Shown in pieces: positions 8,270 to 16,466 of a DNA stretch of 64,000 bases. The DNA comes from Streptomyces sp. B1I3. Lineage in GTDB: Bacteria; Actinomycetota; Actinomycetes; Streptomycetales; Streptomycetaceae. The DNA lies in assembly GCF_030816615.1 (NCBI RefSeq), contig NZ_JAUSYD010000001.1, positions 6,966,501 through 7,030,500 on the forward strand. Reading direction: 5' to 3'. Made by a program: the position numbers and the translations under genes. A model generated the notes under the pieces. It had not been told where the DNA came from and made no database searches. It was given only the letters and a program-made list of their open reading frames with translations. How positions within the stretch are numbered: position 1 is the stretch's first letter; each line of letters begins with the position of its first letter.

Positions 8270-8641
8270 TCACTGCCGGCAGAGGCAGAACGGGTGGCCC
8301 GCCGGGTCCGCGTACACCCGGAAGCCGCGCTCGCCGCCGTGGTCGTCGAGGTCCAGAGGCGTGGCTCCGAGGGCCAGTACCTCTTCCTCGGCCCGCTCGA
8401 TGTCCACCACGTCGAAGTCCAGGTGCGCCTGCTGGGAGTCACGGTCCGCGCGCGGCCACTCCGGCGGCTTGTGGCCGGGCGCCTTCTGGAAGGAGATGCG
8501 GGCACCGCCCGGCACGCGGAGGTCGTACCAGTCGTCGTTGTCGTTCTTGATCTCGCCGCCGAGGACGGCCTGGTAGAAGTCCGCGAGCGCCGCGGGATCG
8601 GGGCAGTCGAGAGCGACGAGAGAGTAGGTCGCGACAGGCAT
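8270..8641 (-). CDS. VOC (glyoxalase-like) protein
   Basis: A compact 123-residue vicinal-oxygen-chelate domain. It opens with the beta-strand YSLVALDCPDPAALADFYQAVLGG and has HLDFDVVDIERAEEEVLALG in the second half, ending DPAGHPFCLC. VOC proteins bind a metal or a small hydrophobic ligand and include glyoxalases, dioxygenases and antibiotic-binding proteins; the substrate cannot be told here. It is on the same strand as doxX and may be co-regulated with it, although 150 bases and the TTGAA palindromes separate the two coding regions. The ATG at 8641 follows an AAAGGACC ribosome-binding site. Confidence 0.82.
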   Translation of the reverse strand: MPVATYSLVALDCPDPAALADFYQAVLGGEIKNDNDDWYDLRVPGGARISFQKAPGHKPPEWPRADRDSQQAHLDFDVVDIERAEEEVLALGATPLDLDDHGGERGFRVYADPAGHPFCLCRQ

Positions 8642-8654
8642 GCCAGGTCCTTTC

Positions 8655-8711
8655 GTCCGTCTGTCCGAGGTCAGTCCGTCTGTCCGAGGTCAGTCCGTCT
8701 GTCCGAGGTCA
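8655..8711. repeat. Three perfect tandem copies of a 19-bp unit
   Basis: GTCCGTCTGTCCGAGGTCA is repeated three times without interruption at 8655-8673, 8674-8692 and 8693-8711, directly upstream of the VOC gene start. The period is not a multiple of three, so the array is non-coding. It lies where the promoter of the VOC gene should be. Confidence 0.9.
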
Positions 8712-8775
8712 GGATGGGAGGAGACTCCGAGGGATGCAGCGGGAGCCGGAGGGGCCAGAAGGGCCGGGTTGCCGC

Positions 8776-10257
8776 TCAAGGCCCTTCACCGTCCGCGCAG
8801 ACACGGACGGTGCCCAGCGTGGGATCGGCGGGGTCGGGGACGTTCATGCCGGCCTCGACGCCCGAGCGCAGATAGCGCAGCAGCGGCTCGGTGAGCCGTT
8901 CGCCGGGCAGTACCGCGGGGATGCCGGGAGGGTACGGAGTCATCATCTCCGCGGCGATACGGCCCACGGCCTTCTCCGCCGGTACGTCCTCGGTCGCGGA
9001 GAAGTACGCGTCCCGGGGCAGGCACACCTGGTCGGGACGCAATTCGTCGGGACCGGGTACGTCGACGGGGGGCGCGGGCGCCAGGGTGTGGGCCTGGCGG
9101 GACAGTTCGCGCAGGGCCGTCAGCAGCCGGTCGGCGGTGCTCCGGTCGTCGGCGTGGGTGAACTGGGCGCTGATGCGGCGGTGGTCGACCAGGTGCATGT
9201 CGATGTGGTGGTGGGTGCGGATCCAGTCGGCCGCCCGGTAGCCGTTGGTGCCGAGTTCGCTGATGTCGATGATGACGGGAAGCGGGTCGAACTCCGTCGC
9301 CCTGCCCGGACCGCAGAAGTCGTCACGTCCGTTGACGTGCATCCCGTCGATCTCTTCGATGCGCTGCCGGACGTCGGCCGCCAGTTCCAGCGCGTGCGAC
9401 ATCAGGTCGTGGCCCTCCAGCGCCATCTGGCGCCGCCAGCCGTCGATCCCCGCGTACAGCAGGACGGACGGGCTGGTGGTGCCGAGCAGATCCGCCCGCG
9501 AGGCCAGGGTGTCGTGGTCGACGAGATCGCCCTGGAGGTGGAAGACGGACCCCTGCTCCAGGCCGCTGCCCATCTTGTGGACGCTGGTGACACAGACGTC
9601 CGCACCGGCGTCCATGGCCCAGGAGGGCAGGTCCTCGTGGAACGGCAGATGTGCACCCCACGCCTCGTCGACGATGAGGGGCTTGGAGCGCCGGTGGCAC
9701 ACCTCGGCGATGGCGCGCAGATCGGCTGCCGAGCCGTACGGCGTGGGACTGGTGACCAGGGCGCCGCGGGCCTCGGGGTGGGCCTCGAAGGCCTTCTCGT
9801 AGGAGGCCGCCGACGGCGGATGGGCCAGATGCCGCTCGGTGTCCCACTGCGGCTCCACCCAGACGGGCTCGACGCCCGAGAGGATCAGCCCGGCGACGAC
9901 GGACTTGTGCGCGTCCCTGCCCACCAGGAGCTTCTGGTGGGGGGCGGCGACGCTGAGCATGGCCGCCTTCACCGAGAGCGAGCTGCCGCACGTGGAGAAG
10001 AAGGTGTGCTCGGCATGGACGGCGTCCGCCATCAGGTTCTCGGCGCGCTGCAGTACTGCGGACTTCCCGCGCCGGTCGTCGAGTCCGCCCGTGGCGAGTA
10101 CGTCCCCGAAGAACACGGCGTCGCCGAGCACCGCCCGCACGGCGGGCGCGGCTCCGCGCGCCTGCTTGTGGCCGGGAGGGGAGAAGCCCAGCTCGCCCTT
10201 CTCCTTGTACGCGGCCAAGGCGTCCAGCACGGGCGCTTCATGATGATTTGCTTGCAT
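8776..10257 (-). CDS. Orn/Lys/Arg-type PLP-dependent decarboxylase
   Basis: A 493-residue cytoplasmic PLP enzyme of the basic amino acid decarboxylase family (arginine, lysine or ornithine decarboxylase). Fold type I features are present: FSPPGHKQARG at the N-terminus, FFSTCGSS, GRDAHKSV (H117), IVDEAWGAH (D197), and the cofactor Schiff-base lysine in SVHKMGSG (K228). The C-terminal domain with YPPGIPAVLPGE is complete. The product would be a polyamine precursor such as agmatine, cadaverine or putrescine; which substrate is used cannot be read from these motifs. The ATG at 10257 has GGGAAGG upstream; a TTG eleven codons earlier was rejected. Confidence 0.88.
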   Translation of the reverse strand: MQANHHEAPVLDALAAYKEKGELGFSPPGHKQARGAAPAVRAVLGDAVFFGDVLATGGLDDRRGKSAVLQRAENLMADAVHAEHTFFSTCGSSLSVKAAMLSVAAPHQKLLVGRDAHKSVVAGLILSGVEPVWVEPQWDTERHLAHPPSAASYEKAFEAHPEARGALVTSPTPYGSAADLRAIAEVCHRRSKPLIVDEAWGAHLPFHEDLPSWAMDAGADVCVTSVHKMGSGLEQGSVFHLQGDLVDHDTLASRADLLGTTSPSVLLYAGIDGWRRQMALEGHDLMSHALELAADVRQRIEEIDGMHVNGRDDFCGPGRATEFDPLPVIIDISELGTNGYRAADWIRTHHHIDMHLVDHRRISAQFTHADDRSTADRLLTALRELSRQAHTLAPAPPVDVPGPDELRPDQVCLPRDAYFSATEDVPAEKAVGRIAAEMMTPYPPGIPAVLPGERLTEPLLRYLRSGVEAGMNVPDPADPTLGTVRVCADGEGP

Positions 10258-10357
10258 ACGGTGACGCCTTCCCGGCGAAGTCCCGGCCAATCACGGTCCT
10301 CGGCGGATCACGGTGCCGGGGCCGATAACCTGCCCCGGCACCTCGCCGCGGGCACGG

Positions 10358-11245
10358 TCAGGGCAACGGCGTACCACCGGTCGCGTTCATGATCTCGCCG
10401 GTGATGAAGGTCGCGTTCGACGAGGCGAGGAAGACGTAGGCGGGCGCCATCTCGGCCGGCTGGGCCGGACGTCCCAGAGGGCTCTGCTTCCCGAACTCCG
10501 TGGTGTCCGGCATCGTCGCCGGGATGAGCGGGGTCCAGACGGGGCCGGGGGCCACCGCGTTGACGCGGATGCCGTCGGAGGCGAGCATCTGCGCGAGGCC
10601 TTGGGTGAAGGTGACGATGGCCCCCTTCGTCATGGCGTAGTCCAGGAGATGGGGGCTGGGCTTGTACGCCTGGACCGACGTGGTGTTGATGATGGAGCCA
10701 CCGGCCGGAATGTGCGGCAGGGCCGTTTTGCACAGCCAGAACATCCCGTAGAGGTTGGTCCGCACCACGCGGTCGAACTGGGAGGTGGAGATGGCCGCGA
10801 TGCCGTCGGGCTGCGACATCTGGTACGCCGCGTTGTTCACCAGGATGTCGATGCGGCCGAATTCCGACACGGCCCTCTCGATGAGCGCCCGGCACTGCTT
10901 CTCGTCCCGGATGTCGCACGCCACCGGGACCGCCTTGCGGCCCGCCTGCTCGACCAGCCGGACGGTCTCCTGCGCTTCCTTCTCCTCGGACGGCAGGTAG
11001 GTCAGCAGAACATCCGCGCCCTCGCGTCCGAAGGCGAGGGCCACTGCGCGCCCGATGCCCGAATCGCCTCCCGTGATCACGGCCTTGCGGTCGAGCAGGA
11101 GCCCATGACCCGTGTAGGAGTCCTCGCCGTGGTCCGGTGGCGGATCCATCGGCCCGGTCCAGCCCGGGTGCTCCTGCTCCTGCTGAGGGAAATCGGGCTG
11201 CGGATGCCGGCGCGTCGGATCCTGCGGCTGTTCGGCGTCGCTCAT
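10358..11245 (-). CDS. Short-chain dehydrogenase of the general-stress (YdaD/YhdF) type
   Basis: The 295-residue SDR has the NAD(P)-binding motif TGGDSGIG, the NNAAYQ segment, a catalytic Ser in NTTSVQAY and the YAMTKGA Tyr/Lys pair. It carries a hydrophilic N-terminal extension (QPDFPQQEQEHPGWTGPMDP, about residues 17-36) that characterises the SDR branch including Bacillus subtilis general-stress proteins. The C-terminus, GEIMNATGG, is complete. The substrate is unknown. The ATG at 11245 follows GGGGAAGGAAG. It lies near other stress-type genes and may belong to the same regulon, although no clear SigB-type promoter was found directly before it. Confidence 0.88.
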   Translation of the reverse strand: MSDAEQPQDPTRRHPQPDFPQQEQEHPGWTGPMDPPPDHGEDSYTGHGLLLDRKAVITGGDSGIGRAVALAFGREGADVLLTYLPSEEKEAQETVRLVEQAGRKAVPVACDIRDEKQCRALIERAVSEFGRIDILVNNAAYQMSQPDGIAAISTSQFDRVVRTNLYGMFWLCKTALPHIPAGGSIINTTSVQAYKPSPHLLDYAMTKGAIVTFTQGLAQMLASDGIRVNAVAPGPVWTPLIPATMPDTTEFGKQSPLGRPAQPAEMAPAYVFLASSNATFITGEIMNATGGTPLP

Positions 11246-11474
11246 GATGTCGTGCTTCCTTCCCCGGGGCCCGCACACGCGGGCGGCTGAAGACGTGCCG
11301 CACGGGTTCCCCCGTGGCGGCGAAGCAATCCGCCCCGGTCGGGTGAACGCGTGCCGGCCCGGCGCTGGAGAGGGCCGGGGACAAAGACGCGGTGCGCACC
11401 GGCCGGGCCATGTGTCGAAGCCGCGCAGCGGGGGACTCGGACGGTGCACATCCGTGACGCCGGAAGGAGCGGGA

Positions 11475-11672
11475 ATGTCCAATCCACAGCAGCCGGAGCT
11501 GCGGCGCAGCGGGAAAGGCGCCGCCACTCCCCAGGAAAGCGAAGCCACCAAGGCGGCACAGGCCGGGACACGGCACGGAAAGGGCGGCGGAGCGCACGGG
11601 ACCGACCGTGGTTCCAAGGGGGGCGGCAAGGGCGGCGGGCGCCCGCCGGAGCAGGAGCCCGATCACCCCTGA
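11475..11672 (+). CDS. Small Gly/Lys-rich hydrophilic protein
   Basis: A 65-residue, very hydrophilic and probably disordered protein beginning MSNPQQPELRRSGKGAATP and ending with repeated KGGG blocks. The ribosome-binding site is excellent (AAGGAG, six bases from the ATG) and a perfect 16-bp hairpin follows the stop, so it is a real monocistronic gene. Its composition resembles small stress or desiccation proteins, but it is not a recognised family. It is divergent from the general-stress SDR. Confidence 0.75.
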   Translation: MSNPQQPELRRSGKGAATPQESEATKAAQAGTRHGKGGGAHGTDRGSKGGGKGGGRPPEQEPDHP

Positions 11673-11680
11673 ACGGCCCG

Positions 11681-11726
11681 CCCGCGCCCGCCCGGCGACT
11701 CTTCGGTCCTGCCGGGCGGGCGCGGG
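11681..11726 (+). terminator. 16-bp stem-loop after the small protein gene
   Basis: CCCGCGCCCGCCCGGC (11681-11696) pairs perfectly with GCCGGGCGGGCGCGGG (11711-11726) around a 14-base loop, starting eight bases after the stop codon. Confidence 0.85.
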
Positions 11727-11941
11727 CGTGCGTCGGGACCCGTCACGTGCCGACCGGGACCCCGGCGATCACGGAGAACTCCAGCCGTTGCGCCGCGAGG
11801 ACTCCGGCGAACGGCGCGAACGGATGGAAGCGGCAACCGGAAGCGGCACACCTGCTGGGCGAACGCGAACGCGTAGTCCCCGTCCCCGCAGGAACGCTCC
11901 CACGAAGGGTGCGGGTGTCCGCCACGGGGCGGGACCCCCGG

Positions 11942-12118
11942 TCAGGCGTCGTCCTCGCCGGTGGACTCCTGCGCCTCCGTGTTCGGTGTGAGAGCGTCCC
12001 CCTTCTTCGGGCGAGGGCCGTCCCGGGTCACGTCCCGAGCGGCGTGCTCCGCCTCCTCGGTCAGTTCCTCGGTCGCCGTCCTGGGCTCGTGCTCACGCTC
12101 GTGCTTGTGGTGTGTCAT
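11942..12118 (-). CDS. 58-residue acidic/His-rich small protein
   Basis: A short gene with a very strong ribosome-binding site (AGGAGAAGGAG, ending four bases before the ATG at 12118). It encodes MTHHKHEREHEPRTATEEL followed by a Glu/Asp-rich, strongly hydrophilic tail ending STGEDDA. No domain is recognisable; disorder is likely. Upstream on the same strand is a GAAT-N15-GGGTAA match to SigB-type promoters (12225-12249), which would give a leader of about 100 bases. Together with the neighbouring small proteins this suggests a stress role, which is inference. Confidence 0.7.
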   Translation of the reverse strand: MTHHKHEREHEPRTATEELTEEAEHAARDVTRDGPRPKKGDALTPNTEAQESTGEDDA

Positions 12119-12224
12119 GGACTCCTTCTCCTGTTCCGAGCGGTTGCGGGCAGGCTCCTGCGACCGATTCTGCGTGCCGTGCGGCTGGCACGCGCATCAG
12201 CGGCGGCCGGCCGGGTCCGTACGG

Positions 12225-12249
12225 TTACCCCCACCGGGACGGGTCATTC
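12225..12249 (-). promoter_or_regulatory. SigB-type promoter candidate for the 58-residue protein gene
   Basis: On the minus strand, GAAT at 12249-12246, 15 bases, then GGGTAA at 12230-12225. Streptomyces SigB-family promoters are remembered as GNNT-N14-16-GGGTAC/T, so five of six -10 positions fit. The -35 is the weaker half. Confidence 0.4.
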
Positions 12250-12335
12250 GTCGTGGACGAGCGCGGGAGCGCGTCAGCACCCTCTCCCCGCTGGGACGGC
12301 AGGGCGGGCGGCGTCCGTGTCCGTGCTGCCCCGGA

Positions 12336-13967
12336 TCAGCCCGTCCGGCTCTCGCCGGTCCTGCCCCGGTGGGCGAGCAAACGCTGGGCCGCGCTCAGTA
12401 CGGCGTTGGTGCCCCGCGTGGCACGGAGCGCCGCCCGCGCGGCGTTGGCCCCCGGGGCACCGTGCACCCCGCCGCCCGGATGTGCCGAGGCGGAGGCCAG
12501 GTAGAGGTTCTTCACCGGTGTCTCCGGCCGGCCCGTACCCGGCACGGGCCGGAAGACCAGCTGCTGGTGCATACCGGCGGTGCCCCCGTTGATCGCTCCG
12601 TTGTGCAGGTTGCCGTCGGCGGCCTGCAGCGCGGCCGGGGAGAGGATCCGCCGCTCGCGGACGAGTGCGCGGAACCCGGGAGCGTACCGCTCGACCTGCT
12701 GCTCCATCCGGTCAGCCATCGCCTGCTGCTCCGCCCGGTCCCACCGCCCGGACAGGCTGTCGGGCCCGGCGTCGGCCTTCACCAGGTGCGGGACGTGGGT
12801 GTAGGCCCACGCCGATTCGGTACCGGCCGGCGAACGGGTCGCGTCCGCGGTCGTCATCTGGCCCATCAGCAGGAAGGGCCGGTCGGGTACGAGGCCCCGG
12901 GCGATCTGCGAGGCGAACCTCGTCAGCTCGTCGACCCCTTCGGCGATGTGCACGGTGCCCGCCGAGGCCGCCTGCGGACTCGTCCACGGCACCGGCCCGT
13001 CCAGAGCCCAGTCGACCTTGAACGTGGCGAAGTCCCACTGGAACCGTCGCAGATCGCCGAGGACCCGGGGCGGCAGATGCTCAGCGGCGACCAGCTCCCC
13101 GTACAGGCAGGGCGCCGATACGTCGGCCAGAACCGCCTTGCGTACGGGAATCGCCTCCCGGGCCGCCGTACGGACACCCTCGGCGCGGCCCTGACGCACC
13201 ACCACCTCGGTGACCCGCTGCCCGCACCGTACGACGCCGCCGCGCGCCTGTAGTCGCTGGACGAGGGCCGAGGTGAGCGCGCCCGCGCCGCCGACGGGTA
13301 CGGGGAACCCGAAGAACTGCCCCAGCATGGCCATCAGCCAGCCGAATCCACCGCTGCCCGCAGCCTCGGGTGCCAGGTCCGCGTGCAACGCGTTGCCCGC
13401 CAGCAGGAGTCGGCCGCCCTCACCGGTGAACTCCTCCTCGCCGAACCGCCGTACCGGCAGGACCAGGCTGCGGGCCAGCCTGAGTCCGCCCGCAGCCCGG
13501 AGCCGTGCGGCCAGCACCGCGCCGGCCCGCACGGGCGGGAACGGCGAGAAGAGGGCGCGGACGATGTCGTCGCCGATCCGGTCCCAGATGTGGCACAACT
13601 CCAGCCAGCTCCGGCCGTCACCGGGGGCGAAGCGCTCGAGCCCCGCAGCGGTCACCGCCCTGTCACGGTCCAGCACCGCGCAGCTGCCGTCGAGCAGGGG
13701 GTGCGCCAGGACGTGCGGAGCGTGGCTCCAGCGGAGTCCTTCGCTGCCCAGGTCCAGCCCGGCGAGGACCGGAGAGGCGGCGGCCAGGGGATAGAAGGAG
13801 CTGAACAGGTCGTTGACGTAGTCGGGGTGGACGCCCCTGTCGCTGCGCACCGCGCCGCCAGGGGTGTCCTCGGCCTCCAGCACCTCCACGGCCCAGCCTG
13901 CGTCGGCGAGCAGATTCGCGGCGACCAAGCCGTTGGGGCCGCTTCCGATCACCACTGCGTCGACCAT
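12336..13967 (-). CDS. FAD-dependent oxidoreductase of the phytoene-desaturase/amine-oxidase superfamily
   Basis: A 543-residue flavoprotein. It starts with the dinucleotide-binding MVDAVVIGSGPNGLVAANLL and the acidic strand end VEVLEAEDTPGGAVRS, and ends with the second FAD-binding segment LYLASASAHPGGGVHGAPG. This is the CrtI-like/NAD(P)-FAD oxidoreductase layout, full length, without carotenoid genes nearby, so the substrate is open. It is the last gene of an apparent three-gene minus-strand unit (SDR, SRPBCC, this gene), 94 bases after the SRPBCC gene and separated from it by a hairpin. A SigB-type promoter candidate lies before the first gene. Confidence 0.87.
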   Translation of the reverse strand: MVDAVVIGSGPNGLVAANLLADAGWAVEVLEAEDTPGGAVRSDRGVHPDYVNDLFSSFYPLAAASPVLAGLDLGSEGLRWSHAPHVLAHPLLDGSCAVLDRDRAVTAAGLERFAPGDGRSWLELCHIWDRIGDDIVRALFSPFPPVRAGAVLAARLRAAGGLRLARSLVLPVRRFGEEEFTGEGGRLLLAGNALHADLAPEAAGSGGFGWLMAMLGQFFGFPVPVGGAGALTSALVQRLQARGGVVRCGQRVTEVVVRQGRAEGVRTAAREAIPVRKAVLADVSAPCLYGELVAAEHLPPRVLGDLRRFQWDFATFKVDWALDGPVPWTSPQAASAGTVHIAEGVDELTRFASQIARGLVPDRPFLLMGQMTTADATRSPAGTESAWAYTHVPHLVKADAGPDSLSGRWDRAEQQAMADRMEQQVERYAPGFRALVRERRILSPAALQAADGNLHNGAINGGTAGMHQQLVFRPVPGTGRPETPVKNLYLASASAHPGGGVHGAPGANAARAALRATRGTNAVLSAAQRLLAHRGRTGESRTG

Positions 13968-14014
13968 CGTGTTGCCCTTCGCCGGGGGGAGAGACAGCAG
14001 GAGCCGGGTACCTC

Positions 14015-14040
14015 CGGCCGGTGGCGATCACCACCGGCCG
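14015..14040 (-). terminator. Hairpin between the SRPBCC and FAD oxidoreductase genes
   Basis: CGGCCGGTGG (14015-14024) and CCACCGGCCG (14031-14040) form a perfect 10-bp stem with a six-base loop just after the SRPBCC stop. It may partly terminate transcription or stabilise the upstream message. Confidence 0.55.
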
Positions 14041-14061
14041 CCGTGGATCGGCACCTGCACG

Positions 14062-14532
14062 TCAGGAGATACCGCGGAGGACCGCGCCCCGCTCGTCCGT
14101 CGCGTCCTCGACCACCCGGGCCAGCCGCGCCAGCATGGAGCGGTGCCGGATCTGGAGCAGGCCGTCCAGCAGCGTGTTGTGCAGTACGCCTCCGATGCCG
14201 CTCAGCGGATGTTCGTCGACGATCACCAGCGTCCTGTCCTCACCCCAGGGCCTGATGTCGAAGGCGATGCGCGCGGTCCCCAACCGCCCGCTCTCCGCCT
14301 CGAGTTCCAGGGCGCCCGGCCGGTCGACGCGCCGGACGGTGGTGCGGCCGGTGAATTCCTGCGGTCCCAGGCGGACGGTGTAGGTGATCGACGAGCCGAG
14401 CTCCGGCCACCGGCCTTCCGCCGGGCGGGAGTCGCTGGTCCCCACCACCCATTTCCCGTACTGGTTGGCGTCCTCCAGGACCGCCCACAGGGCGGACGGG
14501 GGACGGTCGATGAGGTGATGACGGACAGCCAT
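14062..14532 (-). CDS. SRPBCC-family (polyketide cyclase/START-like) protein
   Basis: A 156-residue helix-grip domain protein. It begins MAVRHHLIDRPPSALWAVLE, with DANQYGKWVVG and a central run of beta strands, then the long C-terminal helix (HNTLLDGLLQIRHRSMLARL). SRPBCC proteins bind hydrophobic ligands; no catalytic residues can be assigned. GGAGGA precedes the ATG. It sits 70 bases after the SDR gene, on the same strand, and so probably shares its transcript and its stress control. Confidence 0.82.
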   Translation of the reverse strand: MAVRHHLIDRPPSALWAVLEDANQYGKWVVGTSDSRPAEGRWPELGSSITYTVRLGPQEFTGRTTVRRVDRPGALELEAESGRLGTARIAFDIRPWGEDRTLVIVDEHPLSGIGGVLHNTLLDGLLQIRHRSMLARLARVVEDATDERGAVLRGIS

Positions 14533-14602
14533 GGTTCCTCCTGGATGAGTACGTTCCGGTCGCCGGCTTCGCCGGGGACCGGCGCGCCGGGGGGTGCCGG
14601 CC

Positions 14603-15412
14603 TCAGGGACGGCGCCAGTCCCCGGAGCGCAGATGGGAGCCCGCCTGCGGCCCCATGCGCAGCATTCCGCCGTCCACGACCCAGGAGGCGCCCGTCGTGT
14701 AGGACGATTCCGGGCCCGCGAGGAAGGCGACGACCGAAGCCACTTCGCGGGCGTCCCCCGGGCGGCCGAGCGGGATGCCGGGCCGGTCGGTGCTCATCAC
14801 GTCGGCGTCCTCCTGCCCCGTCATGGGGGTGGCGATCTCGCCGGGAGCCACGGAGTTCACCGTGATGCCGTACTCGGCCAGCTCCAGGGCCATGACCTGG
14901 GTCAGCAGGCCCAGACCGCCCTTGGCGGCGCAGTAGGGGGCTGCCCCGACGCGCGGCTGGTGCTCGTGGACGGAGGTGATGTTGACGATGCGGCCGCCGC
15001 TCGCCTGGGTGATCATGCGGCGAGCGGCCCGCTGGGAGCAGAGGAACGGTCCCACCAGGTCGACGTCGAGCACCTCGCGGACGGTCGCGTGGTCCAGCTC
15101 GAGGAAGGGCGTCGAGGTTCCCGTGCCCGCGCAGTTGACCAGGACGTCGACGCGGCCGAGCTCGTCCGCGAGGGTGTCGACGGCCTGCGAGGCCCCGGGC
15201 AGGTCGGTGAGGTCCAGACGGGTCGTCGCGGCACGGCGGCCCGCCTCCCGGACCTCGTCCGCCGTTGCCTCCGCCCCGTCCTGGTCGGTGTGCCAGGTGA
15301 TACCGACGTCCATGCCCTGCTGTGCCAGCTTCACGGCCACGGCCCGTCCGATACCGGAATCGCCCCCGGTCACCAGGGCGACGGGGGCAACGGGGCGGGA
15401 GTTCTCGCTCAT
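14603..15412 (-). CDS. Short-chain dehydrogenase/reductase
   Basis: A 269-residue classical SDR: TGGDSGIGRAVAVKLAQQGM at the cofactor site, NCAGTGTS, a Ser in NITSVHEHQP, and catalytic Tyr/Lys in APYCAAKGG. The C-terminal SSYTTGASWVVDGGM is complete. It acts in the cytoplasm with NAD(P)H; the substrate is unknown. GGAGGA precedes the ATG at 15412. A GTTT-N15-TGGTAC element lies about 50-80 bases upstream and is a good SigB-type promoter candidate for this gene and the two that follow it. Confidence 0.88.
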   Translation of the reverse strand: MSENSRPVAPVALVTGGDSGIGRAVAVKLAQQGMDVGITWHTDQDGAEATADEVREAGRRAATTRLDLTDLPGASQAVDTLADELGRVDVLVNCAGTGTSTPFLELDHATVREVLDVDLVGPFLCSQRAARRMITQASGGRIVNITSVHEHQPRVGAAPYCAAKGGLGLLTQVMALELAEYGITVNSVAPGEIATPMTGQEDADVMSTDRPGIPLGRPGDAREVASVVAFLAGPESSYTTGASWVVDGGMLRMGPQAGSHLRSGDWRRP

Positions 15413-15468
15413 CGATTCCTCCGGTGCTGGGGGGCGGGCCGGCGCGGCGCGCACACTGCTCGGACCGG

Positions 15469-15493
15469 GTACCACCGTGATCTGCCGTCAAAC
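15469..15493 (-). promoter_or_regulatory. SigB-type promoter candidate for the SDR-SRPBCC-FAD operon
   Basis: On the minus strand, GTTT (15493-15490), 15 bases, TGGTAC (15474-15469). The -35 is perfect and the -10 differs from GGGTAC at one base. The predicted leader is about 50 bases. Confidence 0.5.
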
Positions 15494-15515
15494 ATCACCT
15501 GCCGGGGGCCGGACT

Positions 15516-16466
15516 TCACCGCACGGCTCCGCCCCGCCCGCCCCGGGAGCCCTCGGGGCGTGAGGCGTCGAGCAGCCCGGCCCTGCGCCGGGCGGCCGCG
15601 GCCCCGCAGGCCGGGGAGAGGCACCAGGACCACCAGTCGTCCAGTGCCCGCACGGACAGGTCCTCGCAGGGGATCACAGCCGGCCAGCGCAGGGCCCTCG
15701 CCTGGGCCGACACCTTGGCCCCGCCCCGCACCGGGTCGACGACCAGCGCGGGGACGCCCGCACGCAGCGCCAGCACCATGCCGTGCAACCGGTCGGTGAC
15801 CATGACGTCGAGCCTGGCCACCAGGGCCGTGTACTGGTCCGCCGTCCGGCACAGATGCCGGTCGTCGCGGGCCAGCCGGGTGTCCGCGTCGACCCGTGCG
15901 CAGTCCTTGCCGGTGAGCCAGGGGAGCAGGACCCCGGCCACCCCGTCGTGGCCGCGCCGGTCGCCGTACTCGCCCTGGCCGTACGTCAGAGCGATCCCGG
16001 CCACGGGCGGCGCCGGGCCGGCCGGTGCGGCCGCCGCCAGATCCGGCAGCGGCCCGCTGCCGGCGCCGTCGCGCGCCACGATGCGGTGGAAGCCCCGGGC
16101 CGCCGGGCCGTCCGGGTCCACCACGCTCACCCCGACGGCCAGCCGCCTGCATGCGGCGTACCGGCGGTGCAGCGCGGTGACCTGCTCGCCGTGCACGGGC
16201 CCGCACACGAACAGCAGTTGTTCGTAGGACTCGGGACGGGCCGCGTCGAGGGTGAGCCGACCGGGTTCGAAGACGGGGCTCCATGCGGTGTCGTGCTCGA
16301 TGCCGAGGTCGTCGAGCGCCTGCGACACGGCGCGCTGGGCGAGGGCGTCCCCGGCGGTGACCTCGCCGTCCAGGAAGCTGAACCAGCCGGTGACCAGCAC
16401 GCGGCCCCACGCGGTACGGGGGAGGAGCAGGTCGGCCAGGGTCGCCGCAAGGCGCTGCTGCGTCAT
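15516..16466 (-). CDS. Polysaccharide pyruvyl transferase family protein
   Basis: A 316-residue protein that begins MTQQRLAATLADLL. It has the GT-B-like layout of the polysaccharide pyruvyl transferase family: VLVTGWFSFLDGEVTAGD near the start, a C-terminal nucleotide/ligand-binding part with MVTDRLHGMVLALRAGVPA and then DPVRGGAKV. The family transfers pyruvate ketals to cell-surface sugars, but some members act elsewhere. No polysaccharide cluster surrounds it. It overlaps the end of the FUSC gene by ATGA, so the two are translationally coupled. Confidence 0.72.
   Translation of the reverse strand: MTQQRLAATLADLLLPRTAWGRVLVTGWFSFLDGEVTAGDALAQRAVSQALDDLGIEHDTAWSPVFEPGRLTLDAARPESYEQLLFVCGPVHGEQVTALHRRYAACRRLAVGVSVVDPDGPAARGFHRIVARDGAGSGPLPDLAAAAPAGPAPPVAGIALTYGQGEYGDRRGHDGVAGVLLPWLTGKDCARVDADTRLARDDRHLCRTADQYTALVARLDVMVTDRLHGMVLALRAGVPALVVDPVRGGAKVSAQARALRWPAVIPCEDLSVRALDDWWSWCLSPACGAAAARRRAGLLDASRPEGSRGGRGGAVR

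Noticed and set aside
11743..11925. 60-codon minus-strand frame between two small genes
   Set aside because: It lacks a ribosome-binding site and has low-complexity content; the neighbouring genes with strong sites explain the region.
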